Counted from the first letter of the stretch, positions 45,488 through 54,458 are shown. The stretch is DNA of 64,000 nt from Sporosarcina oncorhynchi (GCF_033304615.1 NZ_CP129118.1:1050001-1114000); one strand, 5' to 3'. Notes: generated by a model not told the origin, from the sequence alone. Made by a program: numbers and translations.

Positions 45488-46252
45488 ATGAAAAAGAAAT
45501 TACTTGGGTTCAGTCTACTCGTAGGTCTGACGGTACTGGCGGCTTGTGGAAAAGATGATGTAAATGATGGTTCGGATGTTGAAGTGCTACCATTAAACGT
45601 CGAATTGACTGTTCCAGAAAAAGCCGAAGTCGGTGAAACTGTAAAAATGGAAGCATTCGTCACATATGGTGACGAAAAAGTAGACGATGCCGATCAAGTG
45701 AAGTATGAGATTTGGGAAGAAGGAAAAAAGGACGATTCAGTCATGATTGAATCGGTGAATGAAAAGAATGGTGTGTATTCAGCTGAAACAACATTTGAAC
45801 ATGACGGACTTTACACAATTCAAGTACATGTGGATGCGAAGCAACTGCACAGTATGCCGTTGAAAGAAGTAATAATTGGTCATGGAAGTCACGCAAATGC
45901 AGAACATGATGACGATCATGGTGAGGAAAACGGGGAGCATGAACATGGACATACGGATGGATTTGTCCTTCATTTCATGAAACCTGAAAATGCGGTGACG
46001 ACTGAACCAACACAACTTGTTACACACTTACAAATGGAAGGGCAACCGTTTGAACATGCTGCAGTTCGGTATGAGGTTTCGAGTGAAGTGCTTGGAGACA
46101 AACACGAATGGATTGACGCGGAAGAGTCTGTTGCAGGCGAATATACAGCTGCTGCGACATTCGACAAAGCGGGTTCCTATACAGTGAAAGTGCATGTGAA
46201 AGACGATCACGATTTACATGAACATGAAGAATACACATTCGATGTGAAATAA
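45488..46252 (+). CDS. YtkA-like lipoprotein with two domains and a His-rich linker
   Basis: The 254 residues begin with a lipoprotein signal (lipobox LAAC). Two YtkA-like Ig-fold domains (about 32-130 and 160-254) flank a linker rich in His, Asp and Glu (residues about 138-160) that could bind metal. Each domain ends with a similar sentence, DGLYTIQVHVDA and AGSYTVKVHVKD, showing an internal duplication. ATG 45488 with GGAGGTTT upstream. Divergent from the two-component/Sco operon. Confidence 0.82.
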   Translation: MKKKLLGFSLLVGLTVLAACGKDDVNDGSDVEVLPLNVELTVPEKAEVGETVKMEAFVTYGDEKVDDADQVKYEIWEEGKKDDSVMIESVNEKNGVYSAETTFEHDGLYTIQVHVDAKQLHSMPLKEVIIGHGSHANAEHDDDHGEENGEHEHGHTDGFVLHFMKPENAVTTEPTQLVTHLQMEGQPFEHAAVRYEVSSEVLGDKHEWIDAEESVAGEYTAAATFDKAGSYTVKVHVKDDHDLHEHEEYTFDVK

Positions 46253-46387
46253 TTACGAAGAGTGTAAGCAGGAGTCTAAGTGGCTCCTGTTTTATTGTAG
46301 AAGAAAAGGCAATAAAACCGTTTAAATGGATAAACTGTTGAATAATCGTTAAAATAAATAGTAGATATAGAAGAGGAGCGATGCCAA

Positions 46388-46720
46388 ATGGATAATCTGC
46401 CAGAAAAGACATGTTCAGTTGAAAGACTTGTTACTGTACCGGAAGATGTACAGAAAGTATTAAATGGTGAGAAGACGGCAACGAGAAGAAATGGTGTCTA
46501 TGCATATCCGGACGAGATTATGGTATTGGATGGAAAAGAATTTAAAGTGGATAAGTTATATAAACAGTCACTTGGCGAAATGACGGACGAACACGCAAAA
46601 CAAGAAGGGTTCTCAACAATGGAAGAGTATAAGGAATCGATCCTTGCCATGCATCCTAAAATGCCTTGGATTCCGACAATGAGCGTGTGGGTACACGAAT
46701 TTAGCCCTGTTGTAAAATAA
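46388..46720 (+). CDS. ASCH-domain protein
   Basis: The 110 residues carry the ASCH/PUA-like signature VLNGEKTATRRNGV near residue 24. Its end, WIPTMSVWVHEFSP, closes the beta-barrel. ASCH proteins are thought to bind RNA; some are N4-acetylcytidine amidohydrolases (YqfB), but this one is not clearly that subgroup. RBS AGAGGAG. Confidence 0.75.
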   Translation: MDNLPEKTCSVERLVTVPEDVQKVLNGEKTATRRNGVYAYPDEIMVLDGKEFKVDKLYKQSLGEMTDEHAKQEGFSTMEEYKESILAMHPKMPWIPTMSVWVHEFSPVVK

Positions 46721-46729
46721 GCCCTGTTA

Positions 46730-47170
46730 ATGTTCTACTTTTATGGGGCAATTGTATTTGTCCATGTCGTTTCCGCAGTCCTATCAATCGGCCCCTTATT
46801 TCTATTAATGCCGATTATCAAAAGGCTACAAAACGTCGAAACGCCAATTGAACATGCCTTTTTATCAATTATCAAGGTGATTATTAGAATTGTCATGCAT
46901 GCGGGTCATGTACTGGTCGTATCGGGCGTAATGCTCTTACTGACTGGTCCATGGCCATGGTATACATCATGGATTATTGCAACAGTCGTAGTACTCTTGC
47001 TGTCAGGTTTCTTCCTTTCCACTGGTTTCACGAAAGTGTTGAAGAAATCCCATCTTCCTGATAGCAATAAAGTGGAGATTCTGGCGAAATTAAACCAGAC
47101 ATCTTGGATTTATATCGGTCTGATGCTAATCATGCTTTGGCTGATGGTCCAAAAACCGGTATTGTGGTGA
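46730..47170 (+). CDS. DUF2269-like four-helix membrane protein
   Basis: The 146 residues have four membrane helices with conserved histidines in the first and second (VFVHVVSAVLSIG; IRIVMHAGHVLVVSG). The pattern resembles DUF2269-type membrane proteins, some of which have been suggested to bind haem. ATG lies ten bases after the ASCH stop and has no clear ribosome-binding site, so translation may depend on coupling. Confidence 0.65.
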   Translation: MFYFYGAIVFVHVVSAVLSIGPLFLLMPIIKRLQNVETPIEHAFLSIIKVIIRIVMHAGHVLVVSGVMLLLTGPWPWYTSWIIATVVVLLLSGFFLSTGFTKVLKKSHLPDSNKVEILAKLNQTSWIYIGLMLIMLWLMVQKPVLW

Positions 47171-47195
47171 ATTGAATAGTGAGTTACATACGAGA

Positions 47196-47229
47196 AGGAT
47201 ATGCAGAAGTGAGCATATCCTTTTTTTAT
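47196..47229 (+). terminator. Rho-independent terminator
   Basis: AGGATATGC and GCATATCC pair around a seven-base loop, followed by TTTTTTT. Confidence 0.85.
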
Positions 47230-47355
47230 GGTTCTTTGTCCAATGACATGGGTGATGAATAGTAGCCAACCGTAACTTAGTTTTGTCAGGCTATCCAAGA
47301 AGTCAGTAAAGCTGATTTTTTAGGATAGTCCTTTTCGTATAATCTTCCAAGTATC

Positions 47356-47482
47356 CCGTTGTTTTCCGTTCCAGATGGACGCTTTCCGCCGGCACGGCTT
47401 CAGCCTCCTCGTCGCGAAAAGCACGCTCCTGTGGGGTCTTCAGCTCGCGCTGTTCCCGCTGGAGTCGCCATCTTGCACTACA
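47356..47482 (-). repeat. Dispersed Bacillales-type intergenic repeat, copy 1
   Basis: On the minus strand this reads GACTCCAGCGGG, GCTGAAGACCCC, GACGAGGAGGCTGAAGCC, GGCGGAAAGCGTCC and TGGAACGGAAAACAACG in order. I recognise this succession of blocks as a GC-rich element common between genes of Bacillales. It is GC-rich against its surroundings. A second copy lies at 51790 on the other strand. An 83-codon frame over it is not considered a gene. Confidence 0.75.
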
Positions 47483-47637
47483 AACAACTAGTATTGCAGT
47501 TATAAATTTCATAAAACTAGAAAAAAGACTTTCAAGGCTATCACCAAACGTCATTTATTGTACAACCTTTTTTATTCAATCATGACAAATATCGTGGACA
47601 TCTGTATAATTCTATGGAAAGAAATGGGGGAGAGCGA

Positions 47638-48486
47638 ATGGAGTTTGTTCAATATGAACGTGCAGAAAAATTTTTTGATTCGGTTGAAACGGAGATTATT
47701 GAACAAGAAGACGTATTCAGTCTTTTTTTAGGCGTATTAGGGGCAATTAAGCAAGGCAAATACGAGAATCCATTCATGGCAACAGTGGAAGAGCAAGGTA
47801 ACGTGCTGGCGATTATGCAAATGACACCTCCGCATCCGTTGAATGTAATCATTGTAGATGAGAGTCGCACAGATGAATTGATCAAATTTATCGTACGGCA
47901 ATTGATAAAACATCGAATTGACATACCTGGTATCGTAAGCATTAAATTATGGGCTACTGCATTTGCTGATCAATGGGAAAAGGCAAAAGGCGGAAAGCAA
48001 AGACTGTTGATGAAACAAGGAATTTACAGACTTGATGAGATAAATGATACGTTGGAAACAAGCCAAGGACATTGGCGTTTTGCGCGTAATGAAGACTGTC
48101 CATTAATTGAAAAATGGTTTTCGCTTTTTGAAGAGGATACTCATCTTCCGAAAAGTCCACCTGAAGTTGTAAAAGAAAGAGTCGCTTCTTTCATAGCTGG
48201 AAAAGAGATTTTCCTTTGGGAGAATGAAGGTAAGGTTGTTTCCATGATGAAAAAAGCAAGACCAACAAAAAATAGTGTCACCGTCTCCTTAGTCTTCACC
48301 CCGAAAGAGGAACGGAAAAAGGGGTATGCACGTACAATGGTCATGCACGGATCTGAAGAGTTATTAAAAGACTATCAGTTTTGTGTGCTCTACACAGATA
48401 TGCTGAACCCGACATCTAATAAAATTTATCAGGAAATCGGTTATAAGCAAATTGCCGACTCCGTTCATATTGGTTTTGTGGATTGA
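47638..48486 (+). CDS. GNAT-family N-acetyltransferase
   Basis: The 282-residue protein has an N-terminal degenerate half and a C-terminal GNAT domain: VSLVFTPKEERKKGYARTM (acetyl-CoA binding R/QxxGxA-like loop, here RKKGYA) near residue 222, and DMLNPTSNKIYQEIGYKQI near 258. Substrate unknown. ATG 47638 with GGGGGAGA upstream; the frame opens to 47614. Confidence 0.85.
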   Translation: MEFVQYERAEKFFDSVETEIIEQEDVFSLFLGVLGAIKQGKYENPFMATVEEQGNVLAIMQMTPPHPLNVIIVDESRTDELIKFIVRQLIKHRIDIPGIVSIKLWATAFADQWEKAKGGKQRLLMKQGIYRLDEINDTLETSQGHWRFARNEDCPLIEKWFSLFEEDTHLPKSPPEVVKERVASFIAGKEIFLWENEGKVVSMMKKARPTKNSVTVSLVFTPKEERKKGYARTMVMHGSEELLKDYQFCVLYTDMLNPTSNKIYQEIGYKQIADSVHIGFVD

Positions 48487-48559
48487 GCAAACACGTTAAT
48501 GATACTAATGATTTAAATTGAAACTACTGCATAGGAGTTATCAAGAGGGGATGCATACT

Positions 48560-49030
48560 ATGAAACCTATCATGCACAAAAAAGAGTTAATGGAGAATAA
48601 CGACATATGGAATGCAGTTATAACAGTCCTATCAGAGTCTGATCAAACTACTAGAGACACAGTTTTACACGAAGCGACGATTGTATTTCAATACTATACG
48701 GAGCTTGAGAGTGGGGGACATGAAAGCTTACTTTACTGGGCTGAGTCGTATATAAAGAAAGTTGGAATAGATGGATACGTAAGCGAGTTAGTAGCTATCC
48801 TTGAAAAAATGGGTGCTCACGGCTATGCAGTAATTGAGAGTAATTATGCTCAAGAATTGTGGAGGTTGTACATTTCTCTAGAAAGTAATGATAGTAACGA
48901 AAAAGAGTTTCTAGAAGTTATTAAAAAAGCAGACGATGAATACCACGGGCTGCATAGGAAGTTAGACGATCTATTAGAAAGATATTTTATTCACATTCAC
49001 ACTGAATTAATAGAAGTAGTTGAGGAATAA
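48560..49030 (+). CDS. Hypothetical protein (perhaps DUF4375/DMP19-like)
   Basis: The 156-residue, acidic, all-helical soluble protein contains TIVFQYYTELESGGHESLLYW, which faintly recalls the DMP19/DUF4375 signature of an acidic residue followed by GG and aromatics. That match is weak. ATG 48560 fits GAGGGG nine bases upstream better than the ATG at 48551. First gene of a patch of small orphan genes. Confidence 0.55.
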   Translation: MKPIMHKKELMENNDIWNAVITVLSESDQTTRDTVLHEATIVFQYYTELESGGHESLLYWAESYIKKVGIDGYVSELVAILEKMGAHGYAVIESNYAQELWRLYISLESNDSNEKEFLEVIKKADDEYHGLHRKLDDLLERYFIHIHTELIEVVEE

Positions 49031-49192
49031 TGTGAATAAGTAGAACTCCTGTTTTCGGAATATTCAATACGTAGGATATAGTGGAATTGGAATTGTTCAG
49101 TAATCGGACCATTTTGCGGAGTATAGACTTGGAAAGCAATCTGGTTAAATTAATTCCTGGATTTGCTGGGAAGGAAATGAGGAAATTCAAAA

Positions 49193-49600
49193 ATGACGAC
49201 TAACTATAAAGAAACCTTTGACCGCTTTTCTCTTTATTTTTTAGCGATTTTAATTTCTCCTATACTTTTTGGTGGAGTATTGGCTATTTATTCGATTATA
49301 TCATTTGAAGACTCTTGGGGTTTTGGACCAACCGTCTTACTAGGAGCACTTTATTCATTCCCATTTTTTGCGTTTGCAGCATTTCCCATTTCGTTGTACA
49401 TTGATTTTTCTGCTAGATTCAAAGGTTATCCAAACTGGATAAAGGCATTATTATTTGCAGGCTTCGGCAGCTTGGCAGGACTTTTTGGAAGCGTTGTTCT
49501 ATATGATCTTTTTCCAATAACCTTTATGTTCTTATTTGGTATGATTGGTGGACTTATTAATTTCTTAATATTGGCACTAATAAAAAAGGGGATCAGGTAG
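49193..49600 (+). CDS. Four-helix membrane protein, unknown
   Basis: The 135 residues have four hydrophobic segments (about 13-35, 47-66, 80-100, 106-130) with FAGFGSLAGLFGSVVLYDLF in the third. It carries no known motif. ATG 49193 with a GAGG about ten bases upstream. AT-rich, like its orphan neighbours. Confidence 0.6.
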   Translation: MTTNYKETFDRFSLYFLAILISPILFGGVLAIYSIISFEDSWGFGPTVLLGALYSFPFFAFAAFPISLYIDFSARFKGYPNWIKALLFAGFGSLAGLFGSVVLYDLFPITFMFLFGMIGGLINFLILALIKKGIR

Positions 49601-49636
49601 CAATGCTTCCAAACTTATATTAGGACTTCCGCAAAT

Positions 49637-49700
49637 GGGTGCATTAGTTGAATAAGCCCTGTACAGCTATCGGGCCAGTTTAGTTAAAGAAAGGGAAGGT
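49637..49700 (+). repeat. Dispersed GGGTGC element, copy 1
   Basis: GGGTGCATTAGTTGAATAAG, then CAGCTAT, then CGGGCCAGTTTAGTTAAAG, ending at the ribosome-binding site of the next gene. The same order of blocks occurs near 52268, and the first block again near 52545. Confidence 0.6.
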
Positions 49701-49706
49701 GGGAAT

Positions 49707-50126
49707 TTGAAAAGAATAATATGGTGGTTGAGTTTAACTCTATTAATAGTTGCGGTTTTTTTATACATTAGTTATGAAATGGCACATTCGGATGTAACGG
49801 TCGTTTATCATCTTCCTGCAGGCTTCGATGGCTGTATGTATCTACTATATAATCAACCTAATGAAGAACCGTTAAAAATAGACGATGAAGAAATAATCAT
49901 TAAAATTCCTGATGATGGGATAGTATCAACATCATCTTCGTCAGATGTTATCTCTGGTTTAGGGTGGCATAAAGTAAAAGCTTTTTATGTCAATAAAAAA
50001 GGAGAACGACTTGAAGAGATTCCAAATGAAAAATTCACAAATGGTAGTACATCAATAAGAAATAATAACCCTCAAACTGAAAAATTCAGTATCTCTTTTG
50101 ATACTAGAAATGGTTTTTGTCATTAA
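49707..50126 (+). CDS. Signal-anchored extracytoplasmic protein, unknown
   Basis: The 139 residues start with a membrane anchor (MKRIIWWLSLTLLIVAVFLYI), followed by an all-beta domain with VTVVYHLPAGFDGCMYLLYN and a Ser-rich stretch near residue 75. Two cysteines are well apart (about 43 and 138). Family not certain. TTG start with GGGAAGGTGG upstream. Confidence 0.6.
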   Translation: MKRIIWWLSLTLLIVAVFLYISYEMAHSDVTVVYHLPAGFDGCMYLLYNQPNEEPLKIDDEEIIIKIPDDGIVSTSSSSDVISGLGWHKVKAFYVNKKGERLEEIPNEKFTNGSTSIRNNNPQTEKFSISFDTRNGFCH

Positions 50127-50277
50127 CTATTAAAGTCAGCACATGTGGGGTTTAGTAATTAAACTCCCATGAAAATTAAACTCTCAACTTCGCTGAAAAA
50201 AGCAACACTAAAGAAGACGCAGCTCAGGTTTTTTAAAAAAATGCAGCGCCTAGGATTGGATCAAATTATTTGTTGGA

Positions 50278-51501
50278 TCAGGAGGCTTCTGGTTCAGTGA
50301 TTGTAACGCTGTAACCTAAGTTTTCGAGCCTTCGAACAGAATACCGTACAATGGATTGCTGTTTTTGTTTATCGAAGTAATCCTCACCCAAGTCTACGTA
50401 CATTTCTTTTCGTGTTAAAAGATAATAGGCAATCCTCAAAATGGCGTGGGCGACTGAGATACCAGCACGTTTTTTACCTTTCCGTGCTGCTGTACGTCTA
50501 TACATCGCTCCGAGATAAGTTTTTGAACCTCTTAATGAGTGAGCGGCTTCTATCAAAGCTGACTTTAGATATTTGTTTCCTTTTTTCATAGTTGACGATT
50601 TCCTTTTGCCAGCACTTTCGTTATGGCCGGGTACTAATCCTGCCCAGGAACATAAATGGGAAGAGCTAGGGAATTGATTCCCAACATCGGTTCCTATTTC
50701 AGCGAGGATTTGTTCAGCCATACGAGTCGCAACGCCAGGAATGGAATCCAAACGTTCAATATCTGCTTGGTGAGAGGATAGTCGATTAGCTATCTCTTGA
50801 TTTAGAATCTCAACCTGTTCAGTTAGAAAGTCGATATGAGTGAGAATGGTTTTTATCATGAGGCGTTGATGTGAACTAATATATCCGCGAAGGGCAAGTT
50901 CTAGTTCATCTTTTTTCTTTTTCATTGAACGACGAGCGAAGTCCGCAAGTTTTTCCGGATCGTCTACGCCATCTGCGATGGCATTAAGCATGTCACGAGC
51001 CGAAACGCCCATAATATCGGAGACAACGGAGCCTAGCTTGATATTCGCTCCTTCTAGTACTTTTTGAATCCGATTATGTTGTCTTGCGCGCTCTTCAATG
51101 ATACTTCTACGGTATCGGACTAACTCTCGTAGTTCTCGCTGATTTCGGTCGGGGATGAAACTTGCTTTAAGCAGACCATGTCGAAGAAGTTTGGCTATCC
51201 ATTCAGCATCCTTCACATCGGTCTTGCGACCGGGTACTGCTTTCATATGTTGAGCATTGACTACTAAAAACTCGATATTCTCTGCTTCAAGTAAGTTAAC
51301 GATCGGCTTCCAAAATACACCTGTACTCTCCATTGCTACGTGGGTACACCCATGCTCCTTGATCCAGTCGATTAACTGTATTAGAAATACAGTTTTAGTG
51401 GAAAACGTTTGAATCTCCTTTCCTTTTGGAGTCATGATACATGCGGTAATGGAATCCTTGTGAACGTCCATCCCACATGCGCGTTCAATGATTACTTCCA
51501 T
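50278..51501 (-). CDS. IS110-family transposase
   Basis: The 407 residues hold an N-terminal RuvC-like DEDD domain (Asp in GMDVHKDS, Glu in [11 protein letters not shown], two Asp in [16 protein letters not shown]), a coiled-coil middle, and the C-terminal Transposase_20 domain ([32 protein letters not shown] with the likely catalytic Ser). The gene is intact. ATG 51501 has AAAGGATG upstream; the frame opens to 51606 through the leader. Confidence 0.93.
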   Translation of the reverse strand: MEVIIERACGMDVHKDSITACIMTPKGKEIQTFSTKTVFLIQLIDWIKEHGCTHVAMESTGVFWKPIVNLLEAENIEFLVVNAQHMKAVPGRKTDVKDAEWIAKLLRHGLLKASFIPDRNQRELRELVRYRRSIIEERARQHNRIQKVLEGANIKLGSVVSDIMGVSARDMLNAIADGVDDPEKLADFARRSMKKKKDELELALRGYISSHQRLMIKTILTHIDFLTEQVEILNQEIANRLSSHQADIERLDSIPGVATRMAEQILAEIGTDVGNQFPSSSHLCSWAGLVPGHNESAGKRKSSTMKKGNKYLKSALIEAAHSLRGSKTYLGAMYRRTAARKGKKRAGISVAHAILRIAYYLLTRKEMYVDLGEDYFDKQKQQSIVRYSVRRLENLGYSVTITEPEAS

Positions 51502-51519
51502 TGTAATCATCCTTTCCAC

Positions 51520-51775
51520 GGCAAATAGTATTGGAGGCTGGTGCATCAACCAGAGTAGGATTAATCTCCCATGAGTGCTTCCCGTAAGGGAGCGACATTC
51601 TGTCATGCACCGTGGTCGATGGAGTCAGACTAACGGACGGGCTCTATGGCACCATAGTTGATCGACCTTCCTCTCCCAGCCGTAGTATCCGATACCCGTT
51701 CTACACACATTTTCATCCTCTGTGGTGTAGTGCTGTTTTTGCGCTACATGGATGGCTAACGGGGCGATTGTGAAG
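51520..51775 (-). ncRNA. Candidate bridge RNA region of the IS110 element
   Basis: About 260 non-coding bases precede the transposase. On the minus strand there are hairpins (GCTCCCTTACGGGAAGC; TGGTTGATGCACCA) and a long-range pairing of GGTCGAT with ATCGACC that encloses about 45 bases. Non-coding ends of IS110 elements are known to produce bridge RNAs that choose donor and target. This assignment is inferred from position and folding potential. Confidence 0.5.
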
Positions 51776-51789
51776 TACTACACTTTAAG

Positions 51790-51923
51790 TTGATTGGAAG
51801 TGCAAGCCTTCGACTCCGGGAGGATTAGCGTGTGCCTTGAGACCCTGGACGTAGCGTAGCGAAGGAAGCGGCTCAAGCCACGCCCTCCGGAAAGCGTAAG
51901 GCTGGAACGGAAATCAACGTTTG
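51790..51923 (+). repeat. Dispersed Bacillales-type intergenic repeat, copy 2
   Basis: GTTGATTGGAAGTG, GACTCCGGGAGGATTAGCG, CTTGAGACCCTGGACG, CCACGCCCTCCGGAAAGCGT and GGAACGGAAATCAACG follow in the order seen in copy 1 at 47356, more diverged, on the opposite strand. It starts where the IS110 leader ends. Confidence 0.72.
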
Positions 51924-52059
51924 CAAGACTATACTATGTCTTGTAATTCTAAAGGCTTTGTACAACATAAGGGTGCGATAATGGAATAAAATTATACCGA
52001 AACTTGACCAAGCAAGGAATGTTTTAAATAGCTATTAGCAAGCATTCGAGGGGGAAAGT

Positions 52060-52239
52060 ATGAAATTCATAGGGAACTTTTGCATCGTATTGGGAGTAGT
52101 TTTAAGCTTGATAGGTTTATATTATCAGCTTGGAGAAACGGACTCCTTTTATTTTCAATATGCTTATGGAATAGGCATAATCTTGTTTGGTATTGGTATT
52201 CTACTCGATGGTATAAGTGGTATAAGCAAAAAGAAATGA
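52060..52239 (+). CDS. Small two-helix membrane protein (59 residues)
   Basis: The product starts MKFIGNFCIVLGVVLSLIGL and has a second hydrophobic stretch GIGIILFGIGILLDGISGI, ending in SKKK. ATG is preceded by GAGGGGG. No family recognised; part of the orphan patch. Confidence 0.65.
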   Translation: MKFIGNFCIVLGVVLSLIGLYYQLGETDSFYFQYAYGIGIILFGIGILLDGISGISKKK

Positions 52240-52267
52240 TGAAATAGATTGTATTTATTCAGCACAC

Positions 52268-52345
52268 GGGTGCAATTCTTTAAAAAGGATTTGCAGCGAT
52301 TTCAGAAACGGGCCAAATTATTAGAAGCAATTTAGGGTTTGGAGG
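52268..52345 (+). repeat. Dispersed GGGTGC element, copy 2
   Basis: GGGTGCAATTC, AAGGATTTGCAGCGATTTC and CGGGCCAAATTATTAGAAG, in the same order as at 49637, again ending at the ribosome-binding site of a small gene. A shorter third copy (ACGGGTGCAATTACTGAATA) starts at about 52543. Confidence 0.6.
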
Positions 52346-52352
52346 AGACAAA

Positions 52353-52529
52353 ATGAACAAATATCATCGGTCTAGCCTACAGTTAATTATTATTGTATCT
52401 GTAACGATAATTTTATCTACGTATTGGTTAGATTTAGAGATTAGATATGGAATTATACTTTTGATCATAGCTGTTGTGTATACTATTTATCTAAATTTTA
52501 AAGCACTAAGAAATGAACAAAATAGGTGA
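52353..52529 (+). CDS. Small two-helix membrane protein (58 residues)
   Basis: The product is MNKYHRSSLQLIIIVSV onward, with two hydrophobic segments (about 9-24 and 31-49) and a polar C-terminus. ATG follows GGAGGAG by about six bases. No family recognised. Confidence 0.62.
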   Translation: MNKYHRSSLQLIIIVSVTIILSTYWLDLEIRYGIILLIIAVVYTIYLNFKALRNEQNR

Positions 52530-52626
52530 GCAGCTTCGATAAACGGGTGCAATTACTGAATAAGCAATTCGCTAGTTATAGTAATAGATCCCATTCCATT
52601 AGAACATCTTATACGAGGAGAATAAA

Positions 52627-53391
52627 ATGACAGTTGATATTTTTGAGAGTAATTTAGAAAAGTACGCAGATCCACAGAAATATGATGAATTATATAATAA
52701 CTATAAGGAAGATCTGCATTTCATCATGGAATGTGCAGAAAAGTTAACTACGCCAATAATTGAATTAGCATGCGGGACAGGAAGAGTAACGATTCCGATG
52801 GCTGAGCACGGTTTCTCGATGTACGGAGTGGATATTCATGAAGGAATGCTCGATTTGGCCAAACAAAAAGCAGATTTGGCAAACGTTAATATCCACTTCT
52901 CAAAACAAGACTGTACTCAACTAGACTTGCCGATTAAAGCCTCATTAATCGTTATGGTCGGTAATTCATTTCAACACTTTTTGACGAATGAGAGTCAGAG
53001 TGATTTGTTGAATTCAGTTCGCTCACACTTGCTACCAAATGGTGAATTTATCTTTGATACTCGGAATCCGATTTTAAAGGATTTAGCTTTCGTTGATGAA
53101 GTAGAGGAAACGTATACTAATCATAACGATCAAGTGGTGACTGAGATAAACCGCGAGGAATATAACCACGAAACACAAATTTTACAGTGTACCACAGTCC
53201 AAAAAGTCACTGTTAATCATGTACGTACTACTTACAAAGATTCAATTTCCTTGCGTTATACATACCCGATGGAGATGCGAAGGCTTCTGTCAGAACATCA
53301 TTTTGAACTGGTTTCCATGTATGGTTCTTGGAAAAAGGAGCCTTTTACCAAAGAGAGTGAATCCATGATTATTCGTTGCCGTCTTTTGTAA
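52627..53391 (+). CDS. Class I SAM-dependent methyltransferase
   Basis: The 254 residues show the Rossmann motifs: motif I ELACGTGRVTIPMAEHG near residue 46, the acidic GVDIHEGML near 66, motif II KQDCTQLDLP near 93 and NSFQHFL near 113. It resembles Methyltransf_25-type small-molecule methyltransferases; the acceptor is unknown. ATG with CGAGGAG upstream. Confidence 0.85.
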   Translation: MTVDIFESNLEKYADPQKYDELYNNYKEDLHFIMECAEKLTTPIIELACGTGRVTIPMAEHGFSMYGVDIHEGMLDLAKQKADLANVNIHFSKQDCTQLDLPIKASLIVMVGNSFQHFLTNESQSDLLNSVRSHLLPNGEFIFDTRNPILKDLAFVDEVEETYTNHNDQVVTEINREEYNHETQILQCTTVQKVTVNHVRTTYKDSISLRYTYPMEMRRLLSEHHFELVSMYGSWKKEPFTKESESMIIRCRLL

Positions 53392-53397
53392 TTGTTG

Positions 53398-54219
53398 TTA
53401 CTTGGATAGCGCTTTATTCGGTGACCCATTCAATAAAACGTACACTAATCCATCTTGCTGTAAAAAGGGCGAAATCATTACCGATTTGCCCTTTTCTTTA
53501 TTTGCCAAAATCGTTTTTGTCTGGAATTTCAGTCCGGCAATTTCCTCGTTCGTCAAGTGGCGCCATTGACCGCGGCTTAATGAACCGAGCTGGAGATGTT
53601 TGATGCGAACTCTTTGTAAGTGTGTCACTGTATATTGAAAACGTCTGCACATTCTACGGATTTGTCGATTCAAGCCTTGTGAAAGTATGATGCGGAAAGT
53701 ATAATCATCCACTTGCATGACAGCGCATGGATTTGTTCTTGTATAGTCCTTTTTTCTAGGATTATAAATGTCGACACCGTTTGCTAACTCAACGATAAAG
53801 GAATCAGTGATTTTTTTATCGACGGTTACAATATATTCTTTTTCCTGATTGTTTTCTTTTTTCATTAATTCATTTACAATAATTCCGTCATTTGTTAATA
53901 AAATAAGACCTTCCGTTTCTTTATCTAGACGACCAACTGGAAATATTCGTTCAGGATAGGATACAAAGTCAATAATATTATTGGCAATAGTAGGGGAGGC
54001 AGTGCAAATAACCCCGCTTGGCTTATTGAGCATTATATAAATATCCTGAGAAGAGTGCTTGATTATATGACCATCGACTTGGACTAAATCGTTCTCTTCA
54101 ACAAAATAAGTATGAGGTGCAACCACGCCGTTCACTAGAACTTTTTCAGCACTAATATAGCGCTCCGCTTGCCTTCTCGAACAGAATCCGGAAGAACTAA
54201 TATATTGATTTAACCTCAC
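53398..54219 (-). CDS. RsuA/RluF-family pseudouridine synthase
   Basis: The 273 residues have an N-terminal S4 domain (MRLNQYISSSGFCSRRQAER...VLVNG) and a catalytic domain with GRLDKETEGLILLTNDG near residue 96, whose Asp is the nucleophile, and SQGLNRQIRRMCR. The last motif and the KRVRIKHLQLG-type end are as in RluF (23S rRNA U2604). The C-terminal extension of about 40 residues is unusual. Confidence 0.87.
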   Translation of the reverse strand: MRLNQYISSSGFCSRRQAERYISAEKVLVNGVVAPHTYFVEENDLVQVDGHIIKHSSQDIYIMLNKPSGVICTASPTIANNIIDFVSYPERIFPVGRLDKETEGLILLTNDGIIVNELMKKENNQEKEYIVTVDKKITDSFIVELANGVDIYNPRKKDYTRTNPCAVMQVDDYTFRIILSQGLNRQIRRMCRRFQYTVTHLQRVRIKHLQLGSLSRGQWRHLTNEEIAGLKFQTKTILANKEKGKSVMISPFLQQDGLVYVLLNGSPNKALSK

Positions 54220-54370
54220 GTTTTTCGCTCCTTGTCTTTCCCCTATTGCTCTGTGGTCTAGTATATCATGAATGTACTTCCGCTTAATAAATTCATTTGA
54301 CCATCGTAATTCAAGCGTCGCATCAATCGCTTCTTTTTAGCAGTAATGCTTTAGATTATAAAAGAAAATA

Positions 54371-54394
54371 GCCTAATCCATTTACGGGATTAGA
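54371..54394 (-). terminator. Possible terminator of the aminotransferase gene
   Basis: CTAATCC and GGGATTAG pair around a short loop, and a T-rich tract (CTATTTTCTTTT) follows on the minus strand. Confidence 0.5.
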
Positions 54395-54458
54395 CTCAAT
54401 TGGTATTTACTATAGTTTTTTATCATTGAACTAAAAGTAAGCTACAACTAAACTAAAC

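Larger units (their letters stand above)
50130..51790 (-). mobile_element. IS110-family insertion sequence (ends approximate)
   Basis: A full-length transposase gene with a long structured non-coding leader on its 5' side. IS110 elements lack clear terminal inverted repeats, so the ends cannot be read off; the limits given are the neighbouring features. It sits in a patch of orphan genes, and its upstream flank meets a dispersed repeat at 51790. Confidence 0.7.

Noticed and set aside
47303-47554. An 83-codon minus-strand frame at 47.3-47.6 kb
   Set aside because: Most of it is the dispersed GC-rich intergenic repeat; such frames recur wherever that repeat occurs.
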